In this document: in pieces, positions 8,500-16,981 of the stretch
Numbering within the stretch: position 1 is the stretch's first letter
Layout: every line of letters starts with the position of its first letter
Assembly: GCA_052379645.1 (NCBI GenBank)
Contig: JBQSYU010000010.1
DNA length: 64,000 nt
Direction: 5' to 3' (one strand)
Source: Arthrobacter_H sp030452125
Lineage (GTDB): Bacteria; Actinomycetota; Actinomycetes; Actinomycetales; Micrococcaceae
The notes under the pieces: generated by a model
Told to the model about the DNA's origin: nothing
The model's database searches: none
Seen by the model: the letters and a program-made list of their open reading frames with translations, nothing else
Translations under genes and position numbers: made by a program

Positions 8500-11400
8500 G
8501 TGACCCAGATCGCACCACCGAGCCCCCCGGCCGTGACGGCCATCCTGCACGAGGCGGGAATCGAGGTCGACACCTCGCCGAGGCGTTTGTCCGAATACTC
8601 CTATGACGCCTCCAACTACCGGGTGGAGCCGATCGGCGTCGTGTTCCCGCACGACGCCGATCAGGTGGCCGCGATCGTCCAGGCCTGCCACGGGACCGGC
8701 ACTCCGCTCACAGGGCGGGGCGGCGGCACCTCGATGGCCGGCAACGCGGTGGGCCCGGGTCTGGTGCTGGACACCACGCCCTACTTCAACGACCTACTGG
8801 CCATCGACGAGGAGAACCTGTGGGTCGACGTGGAACCGGGGATGGTGCTGGCCACGCTCTCGACCCGCATTGAGGCCCACACCTCCGGCCGGCTGACCTT
8901 CGCCCCCGACCCGTCCTCGAAGAATCGGGCCACCGTCGGCGGTGCCATCGGCAACGACGCCTGCGGGAACCACTCGGTGCGTTACGGGCGCACCAGCGAC
9001 CACGTCGTGGAGATCGATCTGGTCACCGTCGAGGGAATCCGGCTCACGGCCACCGCCACCGGGATCCGCGCCACGAACGCGGACGACGTCGCCGCGGTGC
9101 GTCGCGCTGCGGGGATGACCGAAGCACTGGAGGGTCTGGCGCAGGAGAACCTTGCCGGGTTCCGCACCGATCTGGGACGGATCCAGCGCCAGGTCTCCGG
9201 CTACCACCTGGAGCACCTGTTGCCGGAGAAGGGCTTCAACATCGCCCGGGCCTTCGTCGGGTCGGAAGGCACCTGCGCCCTGGTCGTCCGCGCCCGGATG
9301 GCCCTGGTGCCGAAACCGGCGAGCGCGCTGCTGCTCTGTGTCGGCTATCCGGACGTCGTCGAGGCGGCCCGGGACATCGAAACGATCCTGGAGTTCTCCC
9401 CGGCGGCCGTCGAGGGCATCGACGACGCCATCGTGGCCACCATGAAGTCACGGCGCGGGGAGGACTCCGTCACGGGGCTGCCCGAGGGCAAAGCCTGGCT
9501 CTACATCGATCTGGACGGCACCGACCCCGCCTCGGTCCAGGCCCAGGCCGACGAACTGCTCGAAAGGCTGCGCGGCATCGGGCGGATGGTCGACGGCCGG
9601 GTCGTCCCCGACACCACCGAACGCGCCTCGCTCTGGCGGGTCCGTGAGGACGGGGCCGGGCTCTCGGCCCGGCTGTCCACCGGCGGGGAATCCTGGCCCG
9701 GCTGGGAGGACTCCGCCGTCGCCCCCGAACGCCTGGCAGACTACCTCTCCGACTTCCGTGATCTGTTGGCCGAGCACGGGCTCCAGGGGGTCATGTATGG
9801 GCACTTCGGCGCCGGATGCATGCACGTGCGCATCACCTACGATCTGCGCAGCGACGCCGGCCGGAAGGTCTTCCGCGAATTCACCGCGGCCGCCGCGGCG
9901 CTGGTGGTCTCCCATGGTGGTTCGCTCTCCGGCGAGCACGGTGACGGGCGGGCCCGCTCGGAGTTCCTGCCGTTGATGTACTCCCCGGCAATGCTCACCG
10001 CCTTCGAGGACTTCCGGGCCATCTGGGATCCGACGGGGCTGCTGAACCCCGGGGTGATGACCAGTCCCGACGCCTTCGACGAGAATCTGCTGCTGGCCGG
10101 GGTGCCCGCACGCCAGTGGCGGACCAGCTTCGATCTGACCCCCGCCTCGGGCGCCACCGGGGACGGACTCGATCCGTTCGTCCACGCGGTCCAGGGGTGC
10201 ATCGGGATCGGGCGCTGCCGTTCGGCCACCGGCGGGGTGATGTGCCCCAGCTACCGGGCCACCGGGGATGAAAAGGACTCCACCCGCGGCCGTTCCCGCG
10301 TGCTGCAGGACATGGTCCGCGGCGCGAAGACCGTCGAGGAGGGCTGGAAGTCCAAGGAGGTCCGCGAGGTCCTGGACCTGTGTCTGTCCTGCAAGGCCTG
10401 CTCCACCGACTGCCCGACCGGGGTGGACATGGCCACCTATAAATCCGAGTTCTTCTCCCACTACTACCCCGGGCGGATGCGCCCGCTCTCGCACTTCTCG
10501 CTGGGCTGGCTGCCGCGGTGGCTCAAGATCACCGGACGGGTCGCCCCGCTGGTCAACGCCGTCATGGGCTCCCCGCTGGGCAAGCTCGTCTCCGCCGCCG
10601 GCGGGCTGACGACCAAGCGGGCGCTGCCGCGTTTCGCCTCCGGGGCGGCCTGGCGCCGCGAGGTCGACGCCGCCCTGGCCGCCGGACCGCGCCGGCGCAT
10701 CGGCCCGCCCCGCACGCTCTCCGGTTCCGGATCCCCGGGATCCCGGGTCGCGGCGGGGAACGACGCCGGGGCCGGGCAGGGCACCGCGGGTGCCGTCTTG
10801 TTCGTGGACACCTTCACCCGTGGCTTCCGCCCCGAGGTCGCCGGGGCCGCGGCCCGCGTGATGGTCGGCACCGGGGAGCCGGTGACCTGCTCGGCGGAGG
10901 CCTGCTGTGGGTTGACCTATATCTCCACCGGCCAGCTGGGCACCGCCCGCCGCCTGTTGAGCAAAGCGGCCCGCGTCCTGGATGACGGCACCGAACGCCC
11001 GATCGTCGTCATCGAGCCCAGCTGCGCCGCCGCCTTGTCCAAGGACCTGCCCGAACTCGTCCACACCGAGGCGGCCCGCCGGGTCGCGGCCCGGATCCGG
11101 AGCTTCGCCGGACATGTCGCCGCCCTGGCCGCCGACGGGTGGACCCCCGAGCCGGCGGCCCCCGTCCCGGCCTCGGTGGTCCTGCAAACCCACTGCCACG
11201 AATACTCGGTCTTCGGCGCCGCCGTCCAACGCCGGGCCCTGGCCGCCCTGGGCGTCGCCGAGGTCACCGATGCCACCGGCTGTTGCGGGGTCGCCGGGAA
11301 CTTCGGCTTCGAGGCCGACCACTACGAGGTCAGCATGAAGGTCGCCGATCTGGCCTTGGCCCCTGCCATGGCCGACAGCACGGCGGAGGTCCCGGTCCTG

Positions 11401-11538
11401 GCCGACGGCTTCTCCTGCACCATGCAGGTCGCCCAGCTCGACGCCGGCCGCCGCGGCCTGCATCTGGCCGAACTGCTCGACCCCGCCCCACCCACCGACC
11501 ATGCACGTACCACCACCCACCCGAAGGAGCACCCATGA
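8500..11538 (+). CDS. FAD-linked oxidase / Fe-S dehydrogenase fusion, YdiJ (D-2-hydroxyglutarate dehydrogenase)-like
   Basis: Large flavin and iron-sulfur dehydrogenase of 1012 aa, the length of E. coli YdiJ. Order of domains: FAD-binding PCMH domain (about 40-260, with GRGGGTSMAGNAV and the GGAIGNDACGNHS loop), FAD-linked oxidase C-terminal domain (to about 540, with YGHFGAGCMHVRI and SGEHGDGRARSEF), then a 4Fe-4S region (CIGIGRCR...MCPSY and CLSCKACSTDCPTG). Two cysteine-rich CCG motifs follow (CCGLTYISTG, CCGVAGNFGF). It should oxidise a 2-hydroxyacid and pass electrons to the chain. GTG 8500 has an AGGA upstream at 12-nt distance. It lies 17 bases after the aminotransferase and overlaps the next gene by four bases. 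Its role in ectoine use is unexplained. Confidence 0.85.
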   Translation: MTQIAPPSPPAVTAILHEAGIEVDTSPRRLSEYSYDASNYRVEPIGVVFPHDADQVAAIVQACHGTGTPLTGRGGGTSMAGNAVGPGLVLDTTPYFNDLLAIDEENLWVDVEPGMVLATLSTRIEAHTSGRLTFAPDPSSKNRATVGGAIGNDACGNHSVRYGRTSDHVVEIDLVTVEGIRLTATATGIRATNADDVAAVRRAAGMTEALEGLAQENLAGFRTDLGRIQRQVSGYHLEHLLPEKGFNIARAFVGSEGTCALVVRARMALVPKPASALLLCVGYPDVVEAARDIETILEFSPAAVEGIDDAIVATMKSRRGEDSVTGLPEGKAWLYIDLDGTDPASVQAQADELLERLRGIGRMVDGRVVPDTTERASLWRVREDGAGLSARLSTGGESWPGWEDSAVAPERLADYLSDFRDLLAEHGLQGVMYGHFGAGCMHVRITYDLRSDAGRKVFREFTAAAAALVVSHGGSLSGEHGDGRARSEFLPLMYSPAMLTAFEDFRAIWDPTGLLNPGVMTSPDAFDENLLLAGVPARQWRTSFDLTPASGATGDGLDPFVHAVQGCIGIGRCRSATGGVMCPSYRATGDEKDSTRGRSRVLQDMVRGAKTVEEGWKSKEVREVLDLCLSCKACSTDCPTGVDMATYKSEFFSHYYPGRMRPLSHFSLGWLPRWLKITGRVAPLVNAVMGSPLGKLVSAAGGLTTKRALPRFASGAAWRREVDAALAAGPRRRIGPPRTLSGSGSPGSRVAAGNDAGAGQGTAGAVLFVDTFTRGFRPEVAGAAARVMVGTGEPVTCSAEACCGLTYISTGQLGTARRLLSKAARVLDDGTERPIVVIEPSCAAALSKDLPELVHTEAARRVAARIRSFAGHVAALAADGWTPEPAAPVPASVVLQTHCHEYSVFGAAVQRRALAALGVAEVTDATGCCGVAGNFGFEADHYEVSMKVADLALAPAMADSTAEVPVLADGFSCTMQVAQLDAGRRGLHLAELLDPAPPTDHARTTTHPKEHP

Positions 11539-13025
11539 CCACCGAGACCTCCAGCTCATCCGTCGCCGAGTCAGCCCGTCGTGCCGTCTCGGGCATCAGC
11601 ACCGACCTGTTCATCAACGGTGAATGGGTCGAATCCTCCTCCGGGCGGCGCTTCGACGTGGTGAACCCGGCCACCGAGGAAGTCATCACCACCGTGGCCA
11701 ACGGCAACGCCGATGACGCCCGGCGGGCCATCGAGGCCGCCGGCGCCGCCCAGAAGGACTGGGCCGCCACACCCCCGCGGGTGCGCAGCGAGATCCTGCG
11801 CCGGGCCTACGACCTGATCATGGCCCGGCAGGACGAGCTGGCCCTGGTGATGACCACCGAGATGGGCAAGCCGTTGGCCGAAGCCCGCGGCGAGGTCGCC
11901 TACGCCGCCGAGTTCTTCCGCTGGTTCTCCGAGGAGGCCGTGCGCATCGGCGGGGACCAGATGGTCACCGGGGACGGGGCCAACCGGATCATGGTCTCCA
12001 AGGAACCGGTCGGGCCCTGCGTGCTGGTCACCCCCTGGAACTTCCCGTTGGCGATGGGCACCCGCAAGATCGGTCCAGCCATCGCCGCCGGCTGCACCAT
12101 GGTCTTCAAACCAGCCAATCTGACCCCGTTGTCCTCGCTGGCCCTGGTGGACATCCTGATCGAAGCGGGTCTGCCCGCCGGGGTGCTGAACGTGGTGTGC
12201 ACCAAATCCGCCTCCGAGGTCGTGACCCCGTGGATGGAATCGGGGATCGCCCGCAAGGTCAGTTTCACCGGTTCCACCGGGGTCGGCATCCGGCTGCTGG
12301 AACAGGCAGCCCGGAACGTCATGCGCTCGTCGATGGAACTGGGCGGAAACGCACCACTCATCGTCTTCGAGGACGCCGATCTGGACCGTGCGGTGGAAGG
12401 GGCGTTCGCCGCGAAGATGCGCAACATGGGCGAAGCCTGCACCGCAGCGAACCGGATCTTCGTGCAGTCCTCCGTCGCCGAGGAATTCGCCGACAAGCTC
12501 GCACGGCGTTTGGGGGCCCTCACCGTCGGCAACGGTGCCCTTGACGGCACCGACGTCGGCCCGCTGGTCGAGCCCAAGGCACTGACCAAGGTCCAGGAAC
12601 TGGTGGACGACGCGGTGGCCAAGGGCGCCCGCGTGGTCTGCGGCGGTTCCCGCCCCGAGGGGGCCGGCTACTTCTACTCCCCCACCGTGCTCACCGGCGT
12701 GGACCCCTCGGCCCACCTGATGACCGAGGAGATCTTCGGACCCGTGGCCCCGCTGATCCCCTTCCAGACCGAGGAGGAGGTCGTGGCGATGGCCAACGAC
12801 ACCCCCTGGGGGCTGGCCGGATACCTCTTCACCCAGGACCTGGATCGGGCCTTCCGCGTCGGGGATGCCCTCGAAGTGGGAATGGTCGGACTGAACACGG
12901 GCATCGTCTCCAATCCGGCGGCACCCTTCGGCGGCATCAAGGCCTCGGGACTCGGACGCGAGGGCGGCCGGGTCGGGATCGAGGAGTTCCTTGAAACCAA
13001 GTACATGGCCATGCCACGCCGCTAG
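11535..13025 (+). CDS. NAD(P)-dependent aldehyde dehydrogenase, DoeC/Ssd- or GabD-like
   Basis: Aldehyde dehydrogenase of 496 aa close to succinate-semialdehyde dehydrogenases. In ectoine clusters the related DoeC/Ssd oxidises aspartate semialdehyde to aspartate. Visible are TPWNFPLAMGTRKIGPA, the NAD-binding FTGSTGVG, the catalytic Glu in MELGGNAP and the catalytic Cys in GEACTAANRI. ATG 11535 overlaps the upstream stop (ATGA). The stop codon TAG (13023-13025) is part of a 6-bp target duplication of the adjacent insertion sequence, so the insertion left the gene exactly intact. Confidence 0.87.
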   Translation: MTTETSSSSVAESARRAVSGISTDLFINGEWVESSSGRRFDVVNPATEEVITTVANGNADDARRAIEAAGAAQKDWAATPPRVRSEILRRAYDLIMARQDELALVMTTEMGKPLAEARGEVAYAAEFFRWFSEEAVRIGGDQMVTGDGANRIMVSKEPVGPCVLVTPWNFPLAMGTRKIGPAIAAGCTMVFKPANLTPLSSLALVDILIEAGLPAGVLNVVCTKSASEVVTPWMESGIARKVSFTGSTGVGIRLLEQAARNVMRSSMELGGNAPLIVFEDADLDRAVEGAFAAKMRNMGEACTAANRIFVQSSVAEEFADKLARRLGALTVGNGALDGTDVGPLVEPKALTKVQELVDDAVAKGARVVCGGSRPEGAGYFYSPTVLTGVDPSAHLMTEEIFGPVAPLIPFQTEEEVVAMANDTPWGLAGYLFTQDLDRAFRVGDALEVGMVGLNTGIVSNPAAPFGGIKASGLGREGGRVGIEEFLETKYMAMPRR

Positions 13026-13026
13026 G
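13021..13026. repeat. Target site duplication, left copy
   Basis: GCTAGG directly before the left IS end; an identical GCTAGG lies after the right end at 14146-14151. It includes the stop codon of the aldehyde dehydrogenase gene. Confidence 0.85.
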
Positions 13027-14145
13027 TGTTCTATGCCGCGAGGTTGGTGACACCGATTGGCGCGCGGCTGGCTGGGGGCCTGCCCTTGAGCGCGGTGTGT
13101 GATCGAGTGTAGTTGTAGTGGTCCAGGAATCCTTGCAGGGCCGCCGTTCTTTCGGCGTTGCTGGCCCAGGCTTGCCGGTGGGCCCATTCGCGGGCCAGTG
13201 TGCGCTGGTAGCGCTCGACCTTGCCGTTGGTCTGCGGACGGTAGGGCCGGGTGAACTTGTGCCGGGTACGGGACTTGGCCAGCGCGGCGGTGAACAGCCA
13301 GGACCTGTAGCAGGAGCCGTTGTCCGTCAGGACCCGGCGGATGCGAGTGATCCCGTGACGGCGGAAGAACTTCACGGCCCGTTCCCAGAATCCGGCGGCG
13401 GTGGCTCCCTTTTCGTCGATGTGTTCCTCGGTGTAGGCCAGCCGGGAGTGGTCATCGACGGCTGAATGCAGGTACACGTAGCCGGCGCGGGCACCTGCAT
13501 TCTTGGCGCGGCTGGAGGCCTTGTGCTGGGCCGAGCCCCGGCCATGGATGCGCCAACCGCCACCGTCGGGGATGAAGCCGATCTTCTTCACATCGGCGTG
13601 GACCATGTCCCCGGGCCGGTCCCACTCGTAGCGGACCACGGGCTCGCGCAGGTCCTCCCCGGACACGTCCAGGTCCCGGAGCCGGGAGATGCCATGGCGA
13701 AGCAGGATCCGGTAGATGGTCGAGGCCGGTAGCTCGATGCCTTTGGTGACGAGCAGCCCGACCAGCTGCATCGGGCCGAGCTTTTCCTTCCGGCGTAGCT
13801 GGCAGACCCGTGCTTCGATGTCCGGGTCGGTCTGGTTCGGGCTGGTCTCGGGGCGTGAGGACCGGTCTTCGAGCCCTGGTTCGCCTTCCGCGGTCCAGCG
13901 GGCGTACCAACGCCCGAGTGTCTGACGGGCAATCCCCGCCTCGGAAGCGACGTGGCAGATCGGGCGGCCGGCATCAACACGCTCACAGAGGCGGCGACGT
14001 CCTTCAGGGGTCAGCGGGGCGTTACGGTGGGACATCGAGGGCCTTTCTTTTCGGCGTTTTGCTTGGTCGCTTAACACCGAATCCAAGAAAGGCCCTCTTT
14101 AGCTATCCGCCACACCGGGCGTCACCAACCTCCATGAGCAGAACA
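13027..14145 (-). mobile_element. IS481-family insertion sequence, intact (1119 bp)
   Basis: The ends are imperfect inverted repeats. Left TGTTCT...GAGGTTGGTGACACC begins at 13027. The right end read on the minus strand is TGTTCT...GAGGTTGGTGACGCC, beginning at 14145. One transposase gene fills the element and its stop codon lies in the left repeat. A perfect 6-bp duplication GCTAGG flanks it. Undamaged ends, gene and duplication suggest a recent insertion between the aldehyde dehydrogenase and ectoine hydrolase genes. Confidence 0.9.
13031..14035 (-). CDS. IS481-type transposase (DDE integrase core)
   Basis: 334 aa. The N-terminal helix-turn-helix region (about 1-55: LTPEGRRRLCERVDAGRPI, then VASEAGIARQTLGRWYARW) is followed by a second DNA-binding part and an rve integrase core. 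The DDE residues are visible at GDMVHADVKK, VLTDNGSCY and TNGKVERYQRTL. ATG 14035 begins the usual MSHRNAPL start of this family; the longer frame to 14086 runs through the non-coding end. No frameshift, so probably active. Confidence 0.92.
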   Translation of the reverse strand: MSHRNAPLTPEGRRRLCERVDAGRPICHVASEAGIARQTLGRWYARWTAEGEPGLEDRSSRPETSPNQTDPDIEARVCQLRRKEKLGPMQLVGLLVTKGIELPASTIYRILLRHGISRLRDLDVSGEDLREPVVRYEWDRPGDMVHADVKKIGFIPDGGGWRIHGRGSAQHKASSRAKNAGARAGYVYLHSAVDDHSRLAYTEEHIDEKGATAAGFWERAVKFFRRHGITRIRRVLTDNGSCYRSWLFTAALAKSRTRHKFTRPYRPQTNGKVERYQRTLAREWAHRQAWASNAERTAALQGFLDHYNYTRSHTALKGRPPASRAPIGVTNLAA

Positions 14146-14151
14146 GCTAGG
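14146..14151. repeat. Target site duplication, right copy
   Basis: GCTAGG, identical to 13021-13026, directly beyond the right end of the insertion sequence. Confidence 0.85.
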
Positions 14152-14159
14152 CGTCATGC

Positions 14160-14220
14160 TTGCCAGTGACCTGAACCACACCCTAGAATTGTAGACAATC
14201 TACGATGGGTTTTTAAGGAG
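14160..14220 (+). promoter_or_regulatory. Promoter, operator B and SD of the ectoine hydrolase operon
   Basis: -35 TTGCCA (14160-14165), 18-bp spacer, -10 TAGAAT (14184-14189). Operator ATTGTAGACAAT (14188-14199, perfect 5-bp arms, 2-bp spacer) overlaps the -10 end and the expected start point, as expected for repression. SD AAGGAG at 14215-14220, five bases before ATG 14226. The insertion sequence ends 15 bp upstream of the -35 and leaves this promoter whole. Confidence 0.72.
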
Positions 14221-14225
14221 CTTGA

Positions 14226-15722
14226 ATGGTACAGACGGGCTTCGCACCAATGCTCTTCACCACCGAGGAGTATGCCGCACGATTGGCCGCGGCACGGGTG
14301 CGCATGCAGGACCAGGGACTCAGTGCGCTGATCGTCACCGACCCGGCGAACATCTACTATCTGACGGGGTACAACGCCTGGTCGTTCTACACCCCGCAGA
14401 TGGTCTTCGTCCCCATGGAAGGGGACATGATCCTGTTTACCCGTGAGATGGACGCCAACGGCGCGTTCCGCACCACCTGGCTGGATTCGGACAACATCGT
14501 CGGATACCCCGAACGCTACGTCCACCGCCCACACCTGCACCCCTTCGACTGGGTCGCCTACGCCCTGCGCGCCAGGTACCTCATCGCCCCGGCCACGAGG
14601 GGCTGCGTGGGGTTGGAGATGGACGCCCACTTCTTCTCCCCCAAGGGATACCGGTCGCTGGTCAACGCTCTGCCGGAGTGGACGCTGGTGGACTGCTTCG
14701 AACTGGTCAACTGGGTCCGGGCGATCAAATCGCCGGCGGAGATCCAGCTGATGCGCCATGCGGCGGTGGTCACCAACATGGCCATGCACGCGGCCCAGGA
14801 CGCCATCGAAGTCGGCGCCCGGCAGTGCGATGTCGCCGCGGCCATCACCAACGCCCAGATCCGTGGCACGGAGGAGTTCGGTGGTGACTACACCGCCATC
14901 GTGCCCATGCTCCCCACCGGCGAGTCGGCCGATACCCCGCATCTGACCTGGAACAACGAGCCGCTCGAGAAGGACCAGGCGATGATCGTGGAGCTGGCGG
15001 GGGCCTACCAGCGCTACCACGTACCCATGGCCAGGACGTTCATGACCGGCACGCCCACCGCCCAGCTGGGGCATCTGGCCCAGGCCACCGACCATGCGTT
15101 GGCCGCGGTGTTGGAAACGGTACATCCCGGGGCTCCGGTGCAGGAGCTTTCGCAGGTCTTCAACCGCACGCTCTTCGAATACGGCTACGAGAAGGCCTCG
15201 CGCATCGGTTACTCCATCGGGGTCGGCTACCCCCCGGACTGGGGCGAGCGGACGATCTCGTTGCGCAGCGAGGACCAGACCCTGCTGGCCGAGAACATGA
15301 CGTTCCACCTGATGTGTGGCATGTGGATGGACGGCTACGGCTACGAGGTCTCCGAGGCCATCCGGGTCACCGATACCGGGGTCGAGACTTTCACGTCCTT
15401 CCCCCGCGGGCTCGTTCCCGCCGGCAAGGCCGGCCACGAGGCGGCGGAGTCGATCAACGTGCTCGGCAACCCCGGCGAGCGCGCGATCTCCAATGCCCCC
15501 GGCCTGCCCGGGATGACCCCTCCGACGAACGAACCACGCCGTCCGGCCACCCCCCGCTTCGGGTTCACCACTCCCGACGAATCGACCCTGACCGGTTCGA
15601 TGAACATCGTGGCACGAAACGCCGAGGCCGCCGATAGCGACCCGGCCCGTCCCACCAGCCCTCCGCTGGACGCCCTCGAAGACGACAGCGACACCGAAAA
15701 CCCCCCGAAGGAGACACCATGA
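14226..15722 (+). CDS. doeA: Ectoine hydrolase (DoeA/EutD, M24 fold)
   Basis: Opens the ectoine ring to N-acetyl-L-2,4-diaminobutyrate. 498 aa, M24 'pita-bread' fold. The sequence follows DoeA/EutD closely: VTDPANIYYLTGYNAWSFY, EMDANGAFRTTWLDSDNIVGYP, EFGGDYTAIVPMLPTGESADTPHLTW, and IGVGYPPDWGERTISLR. These replace the canonical metal-ligand pattern of aminopeptidases. Family members have about 390-400 residues; here about 100 extra residues rich in Pro, Thr and Asp follow GLVP. The next gene overlaps by four bases. Regulated by operator B. I am confident of the family from the motifs, without a search. Confidence 0.88.
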   Translation: MVQTGFAPMLFTTEEYAARLAAARVRMQDQGLSALIVTDPANIYYLTGYNAWSFYTPQMVFVPMEGDMILFTREMDANGAFRTTWLDSDNIVGYPERYVHRPHLHPFDWVAYALRARYLIAPATRGCVGLEMDAHFFSPKGYRSLVNALPEWTLVDCFELVNWVRAIKSPAEIQLMRHAAVVTNMAMHAAQDAIEVGARQCDVAAAITNAQIRGTEEFGGDYTAIVPMLPTGESADTPHLTWNNEPLEKDQAMIVELAGAYQRYHVPMARTFMTGTPTAQLGHLAQATDHALAAVLETVHPGAPVQELSQVFNRTLFEYGYEKASRIGYSIGVGYPPDWGERTISLRSEDQTLLAENMTFHLMCGMWMDGYGYEVSEAIRVTDTGVETFTSFPRGLVPAGKAGHEAAESINVLGNPGERAISNAPGLPGMTPPTNEPRRPATPRFGFTTPDESTLTGSMNIVARNAEAADSDPARPTSPPLDALEDDSDTENPPKETP

Positions 15723-16981
15723 CCACCGTGAACCTGCCACTCGCCGGCCGCGCCGAGAACCTCGTGGGCTCCGTCATCGACTCAAGCACCTCGCTGCTCG
15801 CCGCCCAGAAGCACGACATCATCCGTTTCGCCATGGGCGCCCCGGCGGACGAGTTCGTTCCGGTGGACACGTTCACCGAGATCGCCGCCAGCGTCCACGA
15901 CGCCTCCTCCTTCACCTACGGCGCCTCCGAGGGGGAACCCCGCCTGGTCAAGGCACTGGTCGACTACCTGGGCACCACGGCGGAGCCCACCAGCCCCGAA
16001 CGGATCAGCATCACTTCCGGCGGCATGCAGGGCCTGGACATCGCCTGCAAGCTCTTCGTCGATCCGGGCGATCTGGTCATCGTCGAATCCCCGACCTACA
16101 CCAACGGGTCGGCCACCGCACTGAGCTACGGGGCCGAACTGCTCGAGGTGCCGATGGATGCGGACGGGATGGACATCGACGAGCTCGAACGCCTCGTCGA
16201 CGCCGCCGGCCGCACCCCCAAGGCGATCTACACGATCCCGAACTTCCAGAACCCCTCGGGCACCACGCTCTCGGTGGAACGGCGGGAACGCCTCATCGGG
16301 CTGGCCCGCCGCTGGGCGGCGGTCATCATCGACGACGACCCCTACGGACTGCTGCGCTTCGCCGGCGAGGACCTGCCCGGGTTCCGCCAACTCAGCGACA
16401 ACGACCCGCTGGTGTTCTCGGTCAGGACGTTCTCCAAGATCTTGGCTCCGGGGCTGCGGGTGGGCTGGATCGACGCCGATCCTTCGCTGCAGCAGCTCAT
16501 CATCAACGCCAAGCAGGCGATGGACACCTGTACCAACGTCCCGGCCCAGCATGTGGTGGCCGAATACCTGCGCCGCGGGATCCTCGACGAGCACCTGGCC
16601 TTCCTGCGCGGGGAGTACCACGCCCGGCGCGACGCGATGCAGGCGAGCCTGGAAAAGAACCTGGGCGGACGGATCCGCACGACGCATCCGGACGGGGGCT
16701 TCTTCCTCTGGGTCACCCTCACCGGGGAGGACGCGGCAGTGGACACCCGCCGGCTGTTCGAGATCGCCCTGGCCGAAGGCGTGGCCTTCATCCCGGGCCC
16801 GGCCCTGTCGGCAGGGGGCCGCTTCGCCTCGGCCTTCCGGGTGTGCTTCGCCTCCACCGGGCCCGAGCGCACCGACGTCGGCGTCCAACGCCTGGCCGCC
16901 GCACTGGATCTCGCCCTGGAGGAAACCCGGCAGCCCGATGCCGCCGCCACCGGCTCCGCGCCGGCGTCGGGGCGTGGCTGA
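15719..16981 (+). CDS. PLP-dependent class I aminotransferase (MocR/LysN-like catalytic domain)
   Basis: 420 aa fold-type I aminotransferase. Visible are ITSGGMQGLDIACKLFVDPGD, the pocket IPNFQNPSGTTLS, DDDPYG, and the PLP lysine in RTFSKILAPGLRVGW. It resembles the aminotransferase half of MocR regulators and 2-aminoadipate aminotransferases, but has no GntR DNA-binding domain. Its place between ectoine hydrolase and the deacetylase (ATGA overlap upstream, adjacent downstream) implies a step on diaminobutyrate or a hydroxylated derivative; this is inference. SD AAGGAG lies seven bases before the start. Confidence 0.83.
   Translation: MTTVNLPLAGRAENLVGSVIDSSTSLLAAQKHDIIRFAMGAPADEFVPVDTFTEIAASVHDASSFTYGASEGEPRLVKALVDYLGTTAEPTSPERISITSGGMQGLDIACKLFVDPGDLVIVESPTYTNGSATALSYGAELLEVPMDADGMDIDELERLVDAAGRTPKAIYTIPNFQNPSGTTLSVERRERLIGLARRWAAVIIDDDPYGLLRFAGEDLPGFRQLSDNDPLVFSVRTFSKILAPGLRVGWIDADPSLQQLIINAKQAMDTCTNVPAQHVVAEYLRRGILDEHLAFLRGEYHARRDAMQASLEKNLGGRIRTTHPDGGFFLWVTLTGEDAAVDTRRLFEIALAEGVAFIPGPALSAGGRFASAFRVCFASTGPERTDVGVQRLAAALDLALEETRQPDAAATGSAPASGRG

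Noticed and set aside
9448..11559. Antisense open frame of 703 codons opposite the FAD/Fe-S dehydrogenase
   Set aside because: Gly/Gln/Asp-rich composition typical of antisense frames in high-GC genes; the plus-strand protein has clear motifs throughout.
7211..13025. Reading 7211-13025 simply as a GABA degradation (gabT-gabD) operon
   Set aside because: Possible by family alone, but the shared operator with the ectoine hydrolase operon, the EhuA-like ATPase and the ProP-like carrier favour diaminobutyrate and aspartate semialdehyde as substrates. Kept as the alternative.
11571..13187. Antisense open frame of 538 codons opposite the aldehyde dehydrogenase
   Set aside because: It runs across the insertion sequence boundary and has no recognisable domain; the aldehyde dehydrogenase on the other strand is certain.
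15719..16981. Class I aminotransferase as the MocR-type regulator EnuR
   Set aside because: The N-terminus begins directly with the aminotransferase domain; no GntR-type helix-turn-helix is present.
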